Positions 26,081 to 35,263 of a stretch of 64,000 bases of DNA are shown piece after piece. A program made the translations under genes and the position numbers. The notes under the pieces are model-generated. The model was not told the origin of the DNA and did not search any database. It saw only the letters and a program-made list of their open reading frames with translations. The stretch lies in NCBI GenBank assembly GCA_016223145.1, contig JACRPN010000011.1, positions 1 to 64,000 of the forward strand, given 5' to 3'. The stretch comes from Armatimonadota bacterium. Its GTDB lineage: Bacteria; Armatimonadota; Fimbriimonadia; Fimbriimonadales; Fimbriimonadaceae. Numbering within the stretch: the first letter of the stretch is position 1; every line of letters starts with the position of its first letter.

Positions 26081-26504
26081 GCTCGTGAAAAGCCCGATCG
26101 GCAACACCAAAACCAACCGCAGGACCGTCGCGGCGCTCGGACTCAGGAAGATGCACCACACGGTGTATCTGCCCGACAACGCGGCTGTGCGCGGAATGGT
26201 GCACCACGTGAAGCACATGCTGGAGGTCGCGGTGGTGGACGATTCGGAAGCGCCCAAGAAAACGGCAACGGTCAAGAAGAAAACTGCGCCCAAGCCCGCA
26301 GTAGCGCCGAGACCCGCTGTTGCGCCGAAGGCCGTCACCGCAAAACCGTCCGACGTGTCTGACAAGTCGGACAAGTCCGACACAGACGGCGAAACGAAAG
26401 CCCCAAAGCCCGAGACCCCCAAAGCTGCAAAGCCCAAGGCTGTGGCTGCCCCGAAACCCAAAGCGGCTTCTGCCAGTAAAACTACCAAGAAGGCGAAGGA
26501 GTAA
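26067..26504 (+). CDS. rpmD: 50S ribosomal protein L30 with a long Ala/Lys/Pro-rich tail
   Basis: 145 residues, against the usual ~60. Residues 1-58 are L30 (MLRIKLVKSPIGNTKTNRRT, LGLRKMHHTVYLPDN, VRGMVHHVKHMLEV). Residues 60-145 are a low-complexity KxAPKPxVAP tail. A stretch VSDKSDKSDTDGE is encoded by GACAAGTCG-type 9-nt repeats (26355-26390), so it may also be repeat-derived. The tail is probably disordered and basic, possibly RNA-binding. The frame runs straight to L15, four bases later. Confidence 0.93.
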   Translation: MLRIKLVKSPIGNTKTNRRTVAALGLRKMHHTVYLPDNAAVRGMVHHVKHMLEVAVVDDSEAPKKTATVKKKTAPKPAVAPRPAVAPKAVTAKPSDVSDKSDKSDTDGETKAPKPETPKAAKPKAVAAPKPKAASASKTTKKAKE

Positions 26505-26507
26505 CCC

Positions 26508-26951
26508 ATGCCCGGCATTCATGATTTTCAACCGAACCCAGGAAGCACACGGCCCAAGCGGCGCGTGGGCCGCGGCATTGGCAGCGGCATGGGAAAAACC
26601 GCCACGCGCGGCACCAAGGGCCAGAAGGCTCGCCGCCAGGTGAACCCGAACTTTGAAGGCGGCCAAACGCCGATTCACCGCCGGTTGCCCGTCAAGAAGG
26701 GCTTCCGCAACGTGAACCACAAGGAATATGCCATTGTGAATCTCGACGACCTCGAGAAGCTGTTCGACAAGGGCGCGGAGGTCACTCCCGAGGCGCTCCA
26801 GAAGTCCGGCATCATCGGCGGCGTCAAGGATGGCGTGAAAGTGCTCGCGTTTGGCGACCTCAAGAAGAAGTTGACCGTCAAGGCCCACAAGTTCAGCAAA
26901 GCGGCGAAAGCTGCGATTGAAGCCGCGGGAGGCGAGGCGGTCAGCCTGTGA
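26508..26951 (+). CDS. rplO: 50S ribosomal protein L15
   Basis: 147 residues. Starts [20 protein letters not shown], then [20 protein letters not shown] and [16 protein letters not shown]; ends [13 protein letters not shown]. Overlaps secY at GTGA. Confidence 0.97.
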   Translation: MPGIHDFQPNPGSTRPKRRVGRGIGSGMGKTATRGTKGQKARRQVNPNFEGGQTPIHRRLPVKKGFRNVNHKEYAIVNLDDLEKLFDKGAEVTPEALQKSGIIGGVKDGVKVLAFGDLKKKLTVKAHKFSKAAKAAIEAAGGEAVSL

Positions 26952-28318
26952 GCATGTTCGGAGCGGCTGCCGGCGGCCCCATGGGGGATCGCGGCCTCAA
27001 GATGCCGTTGACGGAGACGATCCGTCTCGCTTGGGCCGATCCCGACCTGCGACAACGCATCACGTTTGTGATGGTGATGTTCGCCGTCTACGTCCTCGGC
27101 ATCAACATCGCCGTTCCGATTCCGGGCCACACGCCCGATCAGATCATAGATGCCCTCGAGCACAGCAACAACCCGCTGTTCATGATCCTGAACTCGTTCG
27201 GCGGCGGCGCCCTCAAGAAGGTATCGATCTTTGCGCTCGGCTTGAACCCGTACATCACCGCGTCCATCATCATCCAGATCCTGACGGCCTCGATCCCGCA
27301 GTGGAAAAAGGACCTTCAAGAGGGTGGCGACTACGCGCGCAAGCAGCAAAACAAGAAGACCCGCTTCCTCACGCTCGTGCTCTGCATCTTCCAGGGCTAC
27401 GGCCTGCTGAACATGATGCTGCAGACCGCGGGTATGGCCCTTGGCCCGTTTGAGATGGCCACCGTCCTGACGTTCTGGACCGCCGGCGCAATGTTCATCC
27501 TCTGGCTTGGCGAGCAGATCACCGAGAAGGGCATCGGCAACGGCGTGTCGCTGATGATCTTCGCGGGCATCATGATCTCGCTGCCCTCCCAAACCGGCCT
27601 CATTCTCGACCAGCTTAGGACGGAGCAGATTCAGTGGTGGAACCTCCTGCTTCTCGGCCTGGTGTTCGTTGCGGTGACCTGGCTGATCGTGCTCTTCACG
27701 ACCGCCCAGCGGCGCATCCCCATCCAGCATATGCGAAGGCAGATCGGCACCCGAATGATCGGTGGCCAGACCAGCTACCTTCCCCTTTCGCTGAACCTCG
27801 CAGGCGTCATTCCGATCATCTTCGCGGTCTCGCTCATCACCATCCCCTATCAGATTGCGCAGTGGATGGGCGCCATGGGCCCCAACCCCTCGCCAATGGC
27901 CAAGTTCTTCTTGGCAGTCGCGGAGTACACGTCGCCGCAATTGAGCTTCCCGGAGGGCGTGGTCGGTTGTCTCTTCTACACCGTCCTGATCTTCTTCTTC
28001 ACGTACTTCTACACGGCGATCCAGTACAACGTCGAGGACATCGCGAACCACCTGAAGCGAGCCGGTTCGTTCATCCCCGGTGTTCGTCCTGGAAAGCAAA
28101 CCCGCGACTTCATCGACGGTGTCATCTCGCGCATCACGATCGTGGGCGCCGGGTTCCTTGCCGTTGTGGCGCTTCTGCAGTACCTTGCGCCGCCGCTGAC
28201 CGGAGTCCAGAACGTCGGCTACTTCTTCGGCACCTCACTGCTGATCGTGGTCAGCGTGGCACTGGAAACGATGCGCCAGATTGAAGCCAACCTGCTGATG
28301 AAGCAGTACGGGCAGTAG
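26948..28318 (+). CDS. secY: preprotein translocase subunit SecY
   Basis: 456 residues, about ten transmembrane helices. Typical blocks: GHTPDQI.. loop, [76 protein letters not shown] and [15 protein letters not shown]. It forms the Sec channel with SecE and SecG. GTG at 26948 overlaps the L15 stop; ATG at 26954 is an alternative. Confidence 0.97.
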   Translation: MSMFGAAAGGPMGDRGLKMPLTETIRLAWADPDLRQRITFVMVMFAVYVLGINIAVPIPGHTPDQIIDALEHSNNPLFMILNSFGGGALKKVSIFALGLNPYITASIIIQILTASIPQWKKDLQEGGDYARKQQNKKTRFLTLVLCIFQGYGLLNMMLQTAGMALGPFEMATVLTFWTAGAMFILWLGEQITEKGIGNGVSLMIFAGIMISLPSQTGLILDQLRTEQIQWWNLLLLGLVFVAVTWLIVLFTTAQRRIPIQHMRRQIGTRMIGGQTSYLPLSLNLAGVIPIIFAVSLITIPYQIAQWMGAMGPNPSPMAKFFLAVAEYTSPQLSFPEGVVGCLFYTVLIFFFTYFYTAIQYNVEDIANHLKRAGSFIPGVRPGKQTRDFIDGVISRITIVGAGFLAVVALLQYLAPPLTGVQNVGYFFGTSLLIVVSVALETMRQIEANLLMKQYGQ

Positions 28319-28321
28319 GGG

Positions 28322-28545
28322 CTGGTTTTCGGGTTGTCGGGTTTTCAGGTGTTCGGGTGTTCAGGTTTTCAGGTTCTTGGGTTTTCAGGTTCTTGGGTTC
28401 TTGGGTTTTCGGGTTCTTGGGCCGGGCACTTCCCGACCACCCAACCACCTGACGCCCTGACCACCTGACAACCCAACCACCTGGCCACCTGACCACCTGA
28501 CAACCTCAGCACCTGAAAACCCGAACACCAGCCCTCCCTTCGGTT
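28322..28545. repeat. large composite inverted repeat after secY
   Basis: About 110 bp of GGTTTTC/GGTTCTTG heptads followed by about 110 bp of CCACCTGA/CAACCTG/AACCACC units, the reverse complement. Together they could form a long imperfect hairpin. No gene in 28319-28630 otherwise. Members of the same family are inside rimO. Confidence 0.75.
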
Positions 28546-28636
28546 TGATGCCATTCCCGCCGATCAATAGCCTATGGGCTTTGACACCGTTCACACCGCC
28601 GTGCCCGGTTCGCTTCGATCACCGGAATCCGCCATA

Positions 28637-29293
28637 ATGAGTTCAGTGAGGATCCTTTTGATAGGCCCTCCCGGCGTGGGGAAGGGCACCCAAGCCACCA
28701 AGCTCAAAGAGCGGTTTGGGATGGCGCATCTGGCATCCGGCGACATCTTTCGCTCGGAGATCAGCAACAAGACCGAGTTGGGCCTCCTTGCCAAAAGCTA
28801 TACCGAAAAGGGCCAGCTTGTCCCCGACGAGGTCACCATCGAAATGATGGCCAAGCACCTCATGGCGCCCGATATTCAAGCGGGCGGGTTTATGCTGGAC
28901 GGCTTCCCGCGAACCCTCGCCCAGGCCCAGGCCCTCGATCGGCTGCTCGAATCCATGAACCTCAAGCTTGAGCGGGTAATCGTCATGGAGATCGACGACG
29001 AGGCTGTGGTGGCCAGGCTGGGAGGAAGGCTAAGCTGCGCGAACTGCGGCGCCGTCTACCACAAGGTTTTCAACCCTCCCAAGATCGAGAACACCTGCGA
29101 CAAGTGCGGCAACGGCCTGTTTGTGCGCCCGGACGACCAGCCGGAGACCATCCGAGGTCGTCTGAAGGTGTACCATTGCCAGACCGCTCCGGTCATCGAA
29201 TATTACAAGAGGCATTGCGTCGTTCAAAAGGTCGATGCGAGCCAGAGTCCGGACGCGGTGTTTCAATCCATCGTGGACGGACTGCCCGCATGA
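28637..29293 (+). CDS. adk: adenylate kinase, zinc-LID type
   Basis: 218 residues. P-loop GPPGVGKGTQA, SGDIFRSEI, LDGFPRTLAQAQAL, and a LID with four Cys (SCANCGAVYH and CDKCGNG), so a zinc-stabilised LID. It equilibrates AMP, ATP and ADP. ATG at 28637 gives MSSVRILLIG; the GTG at 28646 would give the family-like MRILLIGPPG, and CATAAT lies seven bases before that GTG, so the shorter start may be the real one. Overlaps map (ATGA). Confidence 0.95.
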   Translation: MSSVRILLIGPPGVGKGTQATKLKERFGMAHLASGDIFRSEISNKTELGLLAKSYTEKGQLVPDEVTIEMMAKHLMAPDIQAGGFMLDGFPRTLAQAQALDRLLESMNLKLERVIVMEIDDEAVVARLGGRLSCANCGAVYHKVFNPPKIENTCDKCGNGLFVRPDDQPETIRGRLKVYHCQTAPVIEYYKRHCVVQKVDASQSPDAVFQSIVDGLPA

Positions 29294-30017
29294 TCATCCT
29301 GAAATCGGCCTCCGAAATCGCCAAGATTCGCGAGGCGGGCCGCATCGTGGCGCGCGCGATCCGACTGATGCACGAGGCGATCGTTCCCGGCAAATCCACG
29401 ACGCGCGACCTCGACGCCATCGCGGCGCGAGTGGTCGCCGAGGCTGGCGGATCGTGCGCGTTCTTGAACTATCGCGGCTACCCCGCAAGCACCTGCATCT
29501 CGGTGAACGAGGTGGTGATCCATGGCATCCCGAACGACAAGCCCCTGATGGACGGCGACATCATCGACCTGGACATTGGGGTGGAAAAGGACGGCTGGTT
29601 CGCCGATGCGGCCTGGACTTACCCGATCGGTTCGATCTCCCCGGAAGCCCAGCGCCTCCTGAACGTCTCCCAGGAGTGCCTGCACCAAGGCATCGCCAAA
29701 GCCCGAATCGGCAACCGCGTCGGCGACATTTCGGCGGCGGTTCAAAGGTACGCGGAGCAGAGCTCGTGGGACACGGCATCGGCAGAAGCCTCCACGAGGA
29801 GCCGAACGTGCCCAACTTCGGCAAGGCGAATACCGGGCCGCCTCTGCGCGAGGGTATGACGATCTGCATCGAGCCGATGATCAACCAGGGGACCAAGAAG
29901 GTCAAGACCCTCGCCGACGGTTGGACCATCGTCACGGCGGACGGCAAGCTCTCGGCTCACTTCGAGCACACGGTCGCCATCACGCGCGACGGTCCCGAAC
30001 TCCTGACGGTGGAGTGA
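29290..30017 (+). pseudogene. map: methionine aminopeptidase with a frameshift
   Basis: A type I MetAP split over two frames. Frame one (29290 to ~29757, running on to a stop at 29859) carries MIILKSASEIAKIREAGRIV, NYRGYPASTCISVNEVVIHG and the metal Asp residues in DLDIGVEKDGWFADAAWTY. Frame two, from about 29760, carries ELVGHGIGRSLHEEPNVPNFG, ICIEPM and FEHTVAIT with the remaining His and Glu ligands, to 30017. Between YAE and ELVGHG the family has eight residues (24 nt) but only 2 nt remain: a 22-nt deletion. Either a real pseudogene with a second map elsewhere, or an assembly error; translation as one protein would need a +1/-2 shift. Confidence 0.85.
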
Positions 30018-30047
30018 GGAGAGTGTCTGAGGGACAAGGGAACCCAG

Positions 30048-30170
30048 GGACGCAGGGACCCCCTCGCCCCTTGTGGGAGCGGGTCTATTTGCGAAGCGAA
30101 CAGGGGTGAGGGGGCGCTCCTACCGAGCGCCGTAGCCGCCGGTTCGATGCCGGCGCTCTTGCCGTGTTCG
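30048..30170. repeat. CCCCCTCRCCC-family repeat with extra palindromes
   Basis: CCCCCTCGCCCCTTGTGGGA ... GAAGCGAACAGGGGTGAGGG is an inverted copy of the family at 55135 and 59637. It is followed by GAGCGCCGTAGC and a GCCGG...CCGGC palindrome. The 30018-30338 gap contains no supportable gene. Confidence 0.55.
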
Positions 30171-30338
30171 CCTGAGAACTCCAAAGCGTCGCCAGGTCGC
30201 CACACTCCAATGACACCTCGCCAACCGTGGGTTAGCCACCCTTGGTGCCGGTTCTCCGTCTGCCTTTCATCCGCTAACGCGCCGGCCATAGGGAAAAACG
30301 ACACGTCCGCAGCGTCTGATCCTCCCCCATGCGCCATA

Positions 30339-30620
30339 ATGCCAAAGACCAACCGTATGGGAAGAAGACCATTTCGTAAGAAGACACCGGCGCCTCAAGT
30401 TGAAAAAGAGCAAGGGATCGAGGTCGAAGGCATCGTCCTCGAGAACCTGCCGAACGCTCGATTCCGAGTCAAACTCGTCGAGGGCGATATGGAAGTGCTG
30501 GCCCACGTCAGCGGCAAGATGCGCATGCACTACATTCGCATCCTGCCCGGCGACAAAGTTCGACTCGAGCTCTCAGCCTACGACCTGACCAGGGGCCGTA
30601 TCACTTACCGCTACAAGTAG
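30339..30620 (+). CDS. infA: translation initiation factor IF-1
   Basis: 93 residues, about 20 longer than usual at the N-terminus ([20 protein letters not shown], basic). The S1-like OB core is clear: [40 protein letters not shown] and [18 protein letters not shown] overlaps the ATG at 30339, so the ATG at 30357 (MGRRPFRKK) might be the true start, giving 87 residues. It binds the ribosomal A site during initiation. Confidence 0.92.
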   Translation: MPKTNRMGRRPFRKKTPAPQVEKEQGIEVEGIVLENLPNARFRVKLVEGDMEVLAHVSGKMRMHYIRILPGDKVRLELSAYDLTRGRITYRYK

Positions 30621-30738
30621 AGCCGGATCTGGGTTTCATTGCCGTGCCTGGGCGCGATGACGTCTGGCCGCAACCTCTCAGATTCCCTGGAATTGGAGAA
30701 AAAACTCGGAACTGTGGCAAAGGGGCGCATTGCGCCGG

Positions 30739-30794
30739 TATAATTTCCCTTCGCGTCGGCTGACAAGCCGATCCGTTGCGCCTGCCAAGGGCGC
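30739..30794 (+). promoter_or_regulatory. internal promoter and structured leader before L36
   Basis: A perfect TATAAT at 30739-30744 (no clear -35) is followed by two hairpins, TCGGCT-GACA-AGCCGA (30756-30771) and GCGCC-N7-GGCGC (30778-30794). A leader of this kind upstream of the L36-S13-S11-RpoA-L17 group may serve autogenous control. Confidence 0.45.
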
Positions 30795-30833
30795 TTCATC
30801 AAGCATAGACGGAGCAAACGAGTCGAGAGAATC

Positions 30834-30947
30834 ATGAAAGTACGAGCCAGCGTGAAGAAAATGTGCGACAAGTGCAAGATCATCAAGCGCAAGGGCGTCG
30901 TGCGCGTGATTTGCTCGAACGCCAAGCACAAGCAACGGCAAGGCTAA
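30834..30947 (+). CDS. rpmJ: 50S ribosomal protein L36
   Basis: 37 residues: [20 protein letters not shown], then [17 protein letters not shown]. Zinc ligands are the two Cys of CDKC, the later Cys and His (CSNAKH). Exactly the usual length for zinc-type L36. Confidence 0.96.
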   Translation: MKVRASVKKMCDKCKIIKRKGVVRVICSNAKHKQRQG

Positions 30948-31016
30948 GGCAAAGCGCAGCGCGAACGCCAACCAGGTTCGCGCGAACCTACAGGAACCGG
31001 AGAACACTAAGCACAC

Positions 31017-31394
31017 ATGGCACGTATCGCGGGCGTCGACCTTCCCAGAGAGAAGACCATTCTCTATGCTCTGCCTCTCATCTACGGCATTGGACGCAAG
31101 AACGCCGTCGAAGTCATCGAGAAAGCAGGAGTCGACCCGCGCAAGAGGGTCAAGGATCTGAGCGAAGCTGAGGTGGGCCATCTCCGAGAAATCCTCGATC
31201 GCGATTTTCAGGTGGAAGGCGATCTTCGACGCGAGGTCAACGGCAACATCCGCCGCCTCATCGATATTGGCTGCTACCGAGGCCTGCGCCATCGCCGCGG
31301 GCTCCCCACGAGAGGACAGCGAACCCGAACCAACGCGCGCATTCGCAAGGGTCCGCGAAAGACGGTCGCCGGAAAGAAGAAGGCTAAGAAGTAG
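31017..31394 (+). CDS. rpsM: 30S ribosomal protein S13
   Basis: 125 residues. [28 protein letters not shown], the R-rich block [20 protein letters not shown] and a Lys-rich end. Sits at the head of the small subunit, contacting the P-site tRNA. Confidence 0.97.
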   Translation: MARIAGVDLPREKTILYALPLIYGIGRKNAVEVIEKAGVDPRKRVKDLSEAEVGHLREILDRDFQVEGDLRREVNGNIRRLIDIGCYRGLRHRRGLPTRGQRTRTNARIRKGPRKTVAGKKKAKK

Positions 31395-31497
31395 GTGAGA
31401 TGAAGAATGCCGAATGACGGATGCCGTCCCAAGTGGCCCTTCCCTCGTTCAGCGTTCTTTAATCCAACATTCGACATTCGACATTCAGTAGAGAGCT
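31395..31497. repeat. composite repeat (GAATGCC/ACATTCG) between S13 and S11
   Basis: Left units GAATGCCGAATGACGGATGC; right units CAACATTCGACATTCGACAT, the reverse complement, 7-nt spacing. Confidence 0.65.
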
Positions 31498-31498
31498 A

Positions 31499-31891
31499 AT
31501 GGCAAGAAAGCAAGTTAGAAGCGGAAAAGCGAAGGAAAAGCGCCTGGTGCAAGCGGGCGTCGCCCACATCCACGCGTCCTTCAACAACACGGTGGTCTCG
31601 ATCGCCGATCCCATGGGTGCCGTTCTGTGCTGGGCGAGCGCCGGCTCGTGCAACTTTAAGGGCAGCCGCAAGGGCACGCCGTTCGCGGCCCAGGTCGCCG
31701 CTGAAAACTGCGCGCGCAAGGCCCTGGAACACGGCATGCGCAAGATCGAAGTCAAAGTGAGCGGCCCGGGTGGCGGCCGTGAGACGGCGATCCGGTCCCT
31801 TCAGGCCACGGGGCTCGATGTCGTCTCCATCTGCGACGTCACCCCCGTTCCCCACAACGGCTGCAAGCCGCCCAAGCGGCGCCGCGTGTAA
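31499..31891 (+). CDS. rpsK: 30S ribosomal protein S11
   Basis: 130 residues. [53 protein letters not shown], and the end [13 protein letters not shown]. It forms part of the platform near the E site. S4 (rpsD), often between S11 and rpoA, is absent here. Confidence 0.97.
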   Translation: MARKQVRSGKAKEKRLVQAGVAHIHASFNNTVVSIADPMGAVLCWASAGSCNFKGSRKGTPFAAQVAAENCARKALEHGMRKIEVKVSGPGGGRETAIRSLQATGLDVVSICDVTPVPHNGCKPPKRRRV

Positions 31892-31933
31892 CCCGTTCGA
31901 GCACTTTACGAACCAACCGAGAGCAAACAAGAA

Positions 31934-32929
31934 ATGCCGCATATCACAACGCTGGAACTCACTCAGGAATCCGGAAAGTTCATCCTCGAGCCGCTGGAAA
32001 GGGGCTACGGGCAGACGATCGGCAACGCCCTGAGGCGCGTCATGCTCTCGTCCATCCAGGGAGCCGCGATCAGCGCCATCCGCATCGACAAGGTCTTCCA
32101 CGAGTTCGCCCCGATCCCCGGGGTCCTGGAAGACACCACAAACCTGATTCTCAACCTCAAAGACCTTGCCGTTCGGCTCAACACCGAAGACGGCATGCCG
32201 AGCGAGGATCAAACCCTTCGCATCGACGTCAAGGGTCCCGGCAGGGTCACCGGCGCCGACGTGGTCTGCCCGGACGGCATCGAAGTGGTCAACCCCGAAC
32301 ACTACATCGCGACGCTTTCCGACGCAAACGCCAAGCTCACGATGGAGATGTACGTGGGATGGGGCAGCGGCTACGTTCTTCCTGAGAAGCAGGACAAGTA
32401 CAAAGGCATGATCGGCGTGATTCCGGTCGGCGCCCAGTACACTCCCGTTCGAAAGGTCAACTACACGGTCGAGGCCACCCGCGTAGGCATGCGCACCGAC
32501 TATGAGCGGCTGATCCTTGACCTCGCGACCAACGGCGCGGTCACCCCGAACGATGCGCTTTCGCAGTCGGCCCACATCCTGGACCGTTACTTCAAGATGT
32601 TCTTCGACCTCGGCGAGGCTGGATTCGAGGCCGATGTGATGGCGGAAGACGACATGCCGCCCGAGCTGGCCAACATCCCGGACCTGCGCATCGAAGAGCT
32701 CGATTTCTCGCAACGCACCTTCAACTGCCTGCGTCGCGCCGGACTCCTGACCTTGCGCGCTTTGGCAACGGCCACCGAGTCGGACCTCACCAGCATCCGC
32801 GGCTTCGGAAAGAAGTCGCTCCTGGAAGTTCGCGACAAGCTACAGGAGCACGGCATCGAACTCAAGCCACCCAAGGGCGGCTACCGAGCGATCGACCTGT
32901 TGGACGACGAAGACGACGAGGATTTCTGA
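31934..32929 (+). CDS. rpoA: DNA-directed RNA polymerase subunit alpha
   Basis: 331 residues. N-terminal dimerisation domain (GYGQTIGNALRRVMLSSIQG, RNAP assembly block) and C-terminal helix-hairpin-helix domain (LDFSQRTFNCLRRAGL, SIRGFGKKSLLEVRDKL) that contacts UP elements and activators. Ends with the acidic tail DDEDDEDF. Follows S11 by 42 bp and is 1 bp before L17. Confidence 0.98.
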   Translation: MPHITTLELTQESGKFILEPLERGYGQTIGNALRRVMLSSIQGAAISAIRIDKVFHEFAPIPGVLEDTTNLILNLKDLAVRLNTEDGMPSEDQTLRIDVKGPGRVTGADVVCPDGIEVVNPEHYIATLSDANAKLTMEMYVGWGSGYVLPEKQDKYKGMIGVIPVGAQYTPVRKVNYTVEATRVGMRTDYERLILDLATNGAVTPNDALSQSAHILDRYFKMFFDLGEAGFEADVMAEDDMPPELANIPDLRIEELDFSQRTFNCLRRAGLLTLRALATATESDLTSIRGFGKKSLLEVRDKLQEHGIELKPPKGGYRAIDLLDDEDDEDF

Positions 32930-32930
32930 G

Positions 32931-33380
32931 ATGAACCATCGATTTGACCACCGCAAACTTGGGTTGCCCAGCGATCAGCGCCGGGCGCTCCTCACAAACC
33001 TCGTGCGCCAGTTCATCCGGCACGGCTACGTCCGCACGACCCTCGGCCGCGCCAAAGAGCTGCAGCGCATCGCTGAAAAGCTCATCACCACGGGCAAGAC
33101 CGACAACCTGCACGCACGCCGCCAGGCGCGCCGCCTGCTTGTCGGCCATTCCTCCTCTTCGGCCCATCCCGCCTCGCTCCTCGCAGGCAAAACCGAGCAT
33201 GAGAAAACCGAGATCCTGAAGGCCCGCAGCCTCATCAACGGCGAGGACCTGGTCAAGCTTCTGTTCGACGAGATTGGACCGCGATTCAAGAACCGAAACG
33301 GCGGCTACACCCGCCTGACGAAGGCCGGTAATCGCCGGGGCGATGGCGCCACGACCGCTGTGCTGGAGATGGTGGATTAG
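32931..33380 (+). CDS. rplQ: 50S ribosomal protein L17
   Basis: 149 residues. MNHRFDHRKLGLPSDQRRAL, TTLGRAKELQRIAEKLITTG and GPRFKNRNGGYTRLTKAGNR. An extra Ser/Ala-rich stretch (GHSSSSAHPASLLAG) sits between the conserved halves where L17 length normally varies. Confidence 0.96.
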   Translation: MNHRFDHRKLGLPSDQRRALLTNLVRQFIRHGYVRTTLGRAKELQRIAEKLITTGKTDNLHARRQARRLLVGHSSSSAHPASLLAGKTEHEKTEILKARSLINGEDLVKLLFDEIGPRFKNRNGGYTRLTKAGNRRGDGATTAVLEMVD

Positions 33381-33478
33381 GGACTGTAAGAACGGTGAGA
33401 GGTGAGCATGGTGAGAATTGAGAAGGAGTCAGTCAGACAAAGCTCACAACTCTCACAATTCTGACAATATTCACCGCC
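33381..33478. repeat. composite repeat (GGTGAG/CTCACA) between L17 and truA
   Basis: Left arm AACGGTGAGAGGTGAGCATG, right arm GCTCACAACTCTCACAATTC; matches the 25045-25145 element. Confidence 0.7.
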
Positions 33479-33490
33479 CCGAATGGCAAT

Positions 33491-34279
33491 ATGGCTACCC
33501 GAATCAAGCTGACGGTAGCCTACGACGGAACCGATTTTCGCGGCTGGGCCGCACAAGCTGGACAACGAACCGTCCAGGGCACATTGAAAGAAGCTGTTCG
33601 CCAGATCTCGGGCGAGGATTGCGAGATCGTGGGAGCAAGCCGCACCGATAGCGGAGCCCATGCCGAGGGCCAGGTCTGCCACTTCGATTGCGAAGCGGCG
33701 ATTCCTCCGGCAAACTGGGTTCGAGCCTTGAACCGGGTGCTGCCGACAGACCTGAGAATCGTCGGGTCTCGCAAGGTGGCCGAGGCGTTTCACAGCCGCT
33801 TTTGCGCTTTGGACCGAATCTACCGGTATGCCTTTTACTTCGGTAAACCGGATCCGAGGGCGGAGAGGTTCGCGATGAGAGTGGACAAGCCGCTCGACTT
33901 CAGGGCCATGCGAGAAGCGGGCAAGAGGCTGGTAGGCGAGCACGACTTTAGAGCATTCACCAATGAACTCGGGCCGGACGTCGAGAACACGCGCCGGAGG
34001 CTGTACAAAGTGAGCGTGGTCCGCAAGACCGACTTGTGGCATATCGAAGTGCGCGGAACGGCTTTTCTGAAAGGCATGATGCGGCGGATGGCTGGAGCCC
34101 TCTACGAAGTAGGTTTGGGCAGACGAAAACCCGAGGAAATCGAGGCGTTGCTCGATCCAGCCAGACGACACGGTTTGACTTGGCCGGTGGTGCTCCCAGC
34201 CAAAGGATTGACCCTGAGGAAGGTCCGATATGGACCGCATCCGAAGGACAACAGAGAAAAGAACGAAGACGATTTATAA
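33491..34279 (+). CDS. truA: tRNA pseudouridine(38-40) synthase TruA
   Basis: 262 residues. Catalytic Asp in GASRTDSGAHAEGQ, N-terminal KLTVAYDGTDFRGWAAQ, FHSRFCALDRIYRYAF, and RGTAFLKGMMRRMAGAL. It modifies the anticodon arm of tRNAs. Commonly located at the end of the alpha operon, before L13, as here. Confidence 0.96.
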   Translation: MATRIKLTVAYDGTDFRGWAAQAGQRTVQGTLKEAVRQISGEDCEIVGASRTDSGAHAEGQVCHFDCEAAIPPANWVRALNRVLPTDLRIVGSRKVAEAFHSRFCALDRIYRYAFYFGKPDPRAERFAMRVDKPLDFRAMREAGKRLVGEHDFRAFTNELGPDVENTRRRLYKVSVVRKTDLWHIEVRGTAFLKGMMRRMAGALYEVGLGRRKPEEIEALLDPARRHGLTWPVVLPAKGLTLRKVRYGPHPKDNREKNEDDL

Positions 34280-34316
34280 GTCCTATACGACTTATAAGAC
34301 TTATACAAACGAGACA
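34277..34316. repeat. short inverted repeat (TATAAGTC/GACTTATA)
   Basis: TATAAGTCCTATACGACTTA is followed by TAAGACTTATAC. Related to 22032-22076. Confidence 0.5.
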
Positions 34317-34321
34317 CGACA

Positions 34322-34753
34322 ATGAAGACAACACCCATGAGGGAAAGCGAAATAACGAGAAAGTGGTACGTGGTGGACGCCACGGGCGTACCGCTGGGAC
34401 GCCTGGCTGCCCAGGTGGCTCAGGTGCTGCGCGGCAAGAACAAGCCCACGTTCGCCTACAACATGGACTGTGGCGACTTCGTGGTCGTGATCAACGCCGA
34501 GCGCATCCTTCTTACCGGCAACAAGAAGGATGAGCTCCTCTACTGGCACACGATGTGGCCTGGCGGCCTGCGCAGCATCTCGCGCGGCAAGCTCAGGGAC
34601 ACCCAGCCTGCCAAGCTCGTCGAGAAGGCGATTTGGGGCATGGTCCCGAAAACCAGGCTTGGCCGGCAGATCTTCAGCAAATGCAAGGTCTACGCCGGGA
34701 GCGAGCACCCTCACCAAGCCCAAAACCCGGAACCCCTCAGCATTGGCAAATAA
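34322..34753 (+). CDS. rplM: 50S ribosomal protein L13
   Basis: 143 residues. RKWYVVDATGVPLGRLAAQV, LRGKNKPTFAYNMDCGDFVV, VEKAIWGMVPKTRLGRQIF and YAGSEHPHQAQNP. Early assembly protein; paired with S9 as usual. Confidence 0.97.
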   Translation: MKTTPMRESEITRKWYVVDATGVPLGRLAAQVAQVLRGKNKPTFAYNMDCGDFVVVINAERILLTGNKKDELLYWHTMWPGGLRSISRGKLRDTQPAKLVEKAIWGMVPKTRLGRQIFSKCKVYAGSEHPHQAQNPEPLSIGK

Positions 34754-34756
34754 TGA

Positions 34757-34840
34757 ATTAGCCCACAACACCTGGAAACCTGACGACCCGAACACCTGAT
34801 AACCCGAAACCTGACAACCTGATCACCACCAACCACGAGC
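34757..34840. repeat. CAACCTG-type repeat between L13 and S9
   Basis: Units AACACCTGGAAACCTGACGA, CCCGAACACCTGATAACCCG and so on; one orientation only, matching the right arm of the 28322-28545 element. Confidence 0.6.
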
Positions 34841-34845
34841 AACCC

Positions 34846-35250
34846 ATGGCAAGAGCAGCACAAATCGAAAAGTACTACGGCACGGGCCGGCGCAAGTCCG
34901 CCATCGCCCGCGTGTGGCTGACCCCCGGCGAAGGCAAGATCACGATCAACGGAAAGGAGTCAAAGGACTACCTCGGCCGCCCCGTGCTTGAGATCCTCGT
35001 GCGCAGCCCGTTCACGAACCTCGAACTCGAGGGCCGGTACGACATCGTGGCCACGGCCAAGGGTGGCGGCATCACGGGCCAGGCCGGCGCCGTGCGGCTT
35101 GGCATTTCGCGCGCGATGATCGAAATGGACTCGGGTCTGCGCCCTGCGCTCAAGTCGGAAGGCTTCCTCTGCCGCGATTCGCGGGTCAAAGAGCGAAAGA
35201 AGTACGGCCGCAAGAAAGCCCGCCGCGGCTTCCAGTACGTCAAGCGATAA
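34846..35250 (+). CDS. rpsI: 30S ribosomal protein S9
   Basis: 134 residues. YGTGRRKSAIARVWLTPGEG, GGGITGQAGAVRLGISRA and the C-terminal RDSRVKERKKYGRKKARRGF ... YVKR, whose tail reaches the P site. A strong terminator closes the cluster 14 bp later. Confidence 0.97.
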   Translation: MARAAQIEKYYGTGRRKSAIARVWLTPGEGKITINGKESKDYLGRPVLEILVRSPFTNLELEGRYDIVATAKGGGITGQAGAVRLGISRAMIEMDSGLRPALKSEGFLCRDSRVKERKKYGRKKARRGFQYVKR

Positions 35251-35263
35251 TCTCCTGCCCCGC

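Noticed and set aside
28322-28545. Possible CRISPR array because of regular repeats
   Set aside because: Units are 7-9 nt, imperfect and contiguous, with a reverse-complement half; there are no uniform spacers and no cas genes.
30125-30165. tRNA-like T-arm (GCCGGTTCGATGCCGGC)
   Set aside because: No matching acceptor, D or anticodon arms upstream; it is one of several palindromes in a repeat patch.
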